Below are positions 13,967-14,080 of a stretch of 14,080 bases of DNA, one piece after another (the first letter of the stretch is position 1; each line of letters begins with the position of its first letter). Location of the stretch: positions 1 through 14,080 of the forward strand of contig CAMDKB010000060.1 in the NCBI GenBank assembly GCA_945901195.1. Reading direction: 5' to 3'. Source of the stretch: Rhizobium sp. Q54. GTDB lineage: Bacteria > Pseudomonadota > Alphaproteobacteria > Rhizobiales > Beijerinckiaceae. Under the pieces are notes generated by a model. It searched no databases. It was not told the origin of the DNA and saw nothing but the letters and a program-made list of their open reading frames with translations. The position numbers and the translations under genes were made by a program.

Positions 13967-14080
13967 GGCAGCGCGCTTTGGGCATTTTATGTCACCACGG
14001 AAACAGCATGTGCGTGGAAGCACTACGGCCGGGCAAGAAATCAACGATAACGGGTCATCGACAGATTGAACGCGACAGGA

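Noticed and set aside
13913..14080. Open minus-strand frame of 56 codons at the right edge
   Set aside because: No start is in view, the composition is Cys-rich and unfamiliar, and 168 bp open in high-GC DNA is not significant. It could be the 3' end of a convergent gene, but I cannot support it.
1..14080. CRISPR arrays, IS ends, tRNA genes, prophage or toxin-antitoxin genes
   Set aside because: I looked for regular direct repeats with spacers, terminal inverted repeats with transposase, the GTTCGAATC-type T-loop and small paired genes, and found none.

Overview
The window looks like chromosome of an alphaproteobacterium of the order Hyphomicrobiales (Rhizobiales), probably near the Nitrobacteraceae/Xanthobacteraceae. 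Four things point there: the gene order fliO-like / cckA / recA / alaS / ion channel; a full CtrA box (TTAA-N7-TTAA) beside cckA; an alphaproteobacterial SOS box (GAAC-N7-GAAC) in front of recA; and a palindromic intergenic element of a type I recall as dispersed in these genomes. Coding density and GC are high, and I see no phage, transposon, CRISPR or tRNA. The order-level placement is an inference from family knowledge, not a database search.

Layout. Positions 1-1205 (minus strand, running off the left edge) encode a FliO-like flagellar export protein. It has one membrane helix, a conserved cytoplasmic segment and a very long proline-rich tail that the usual ORF rules miss because it has no stop inside the window. 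A 465-bp divergent intergenic region with the CtrA box separates it from cckA (1671-4184), the hybrid histidine kinase at the head of the CckA-ChpT-CtrA cell-cycle relay. A small membrane-anchored coiled-coil protein of unknown function follows (4355-4810).

Positions 4811-8191 look like an accessory metabolic insert between cckA and recA: an SDR oxidoreductase on the plus strand, converging on a minus-strand run of cupin, two-domain VOC (glyoxalase/extradiol-type) protein and Bug-type solute-binding protein. The intergenic DNA here is unusually rich in dyad symmetry: a nested 38-bp dyad, a 7-bp hairpin and a 28-bp dyad before the SDR gene, and a perfect 15-bp-arm palindrome plus the dispersed repeat before the Bug gene. 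This suggests repressor-controlled catabolism of a small organic acid or aromatic compound, but the regulator and the rest of the pathway are not in the window.

Positions 8192-13903 hold recA with its SOS box, a 482-bp recA-alaS gap full of hairpins that ends in a strong Rho-independent terminator (a candidate structured RNA), then alaS, and, overlapping its stop codon by 4 bp, a six-transmembrane K+ channel with a cyclic-nucleotide-binding domain like MloK1. The last 177 bases hold only a hairpin and no gene I can support.

No wholly new multi-gene system is evident. The best candidates for something undescribed are the structured RNA between recA and alaS, the dyad-rich control regions of the SDR/Bug/VOC/cupin cluster, and the giant proline-rich tail on the FliO-like protein.
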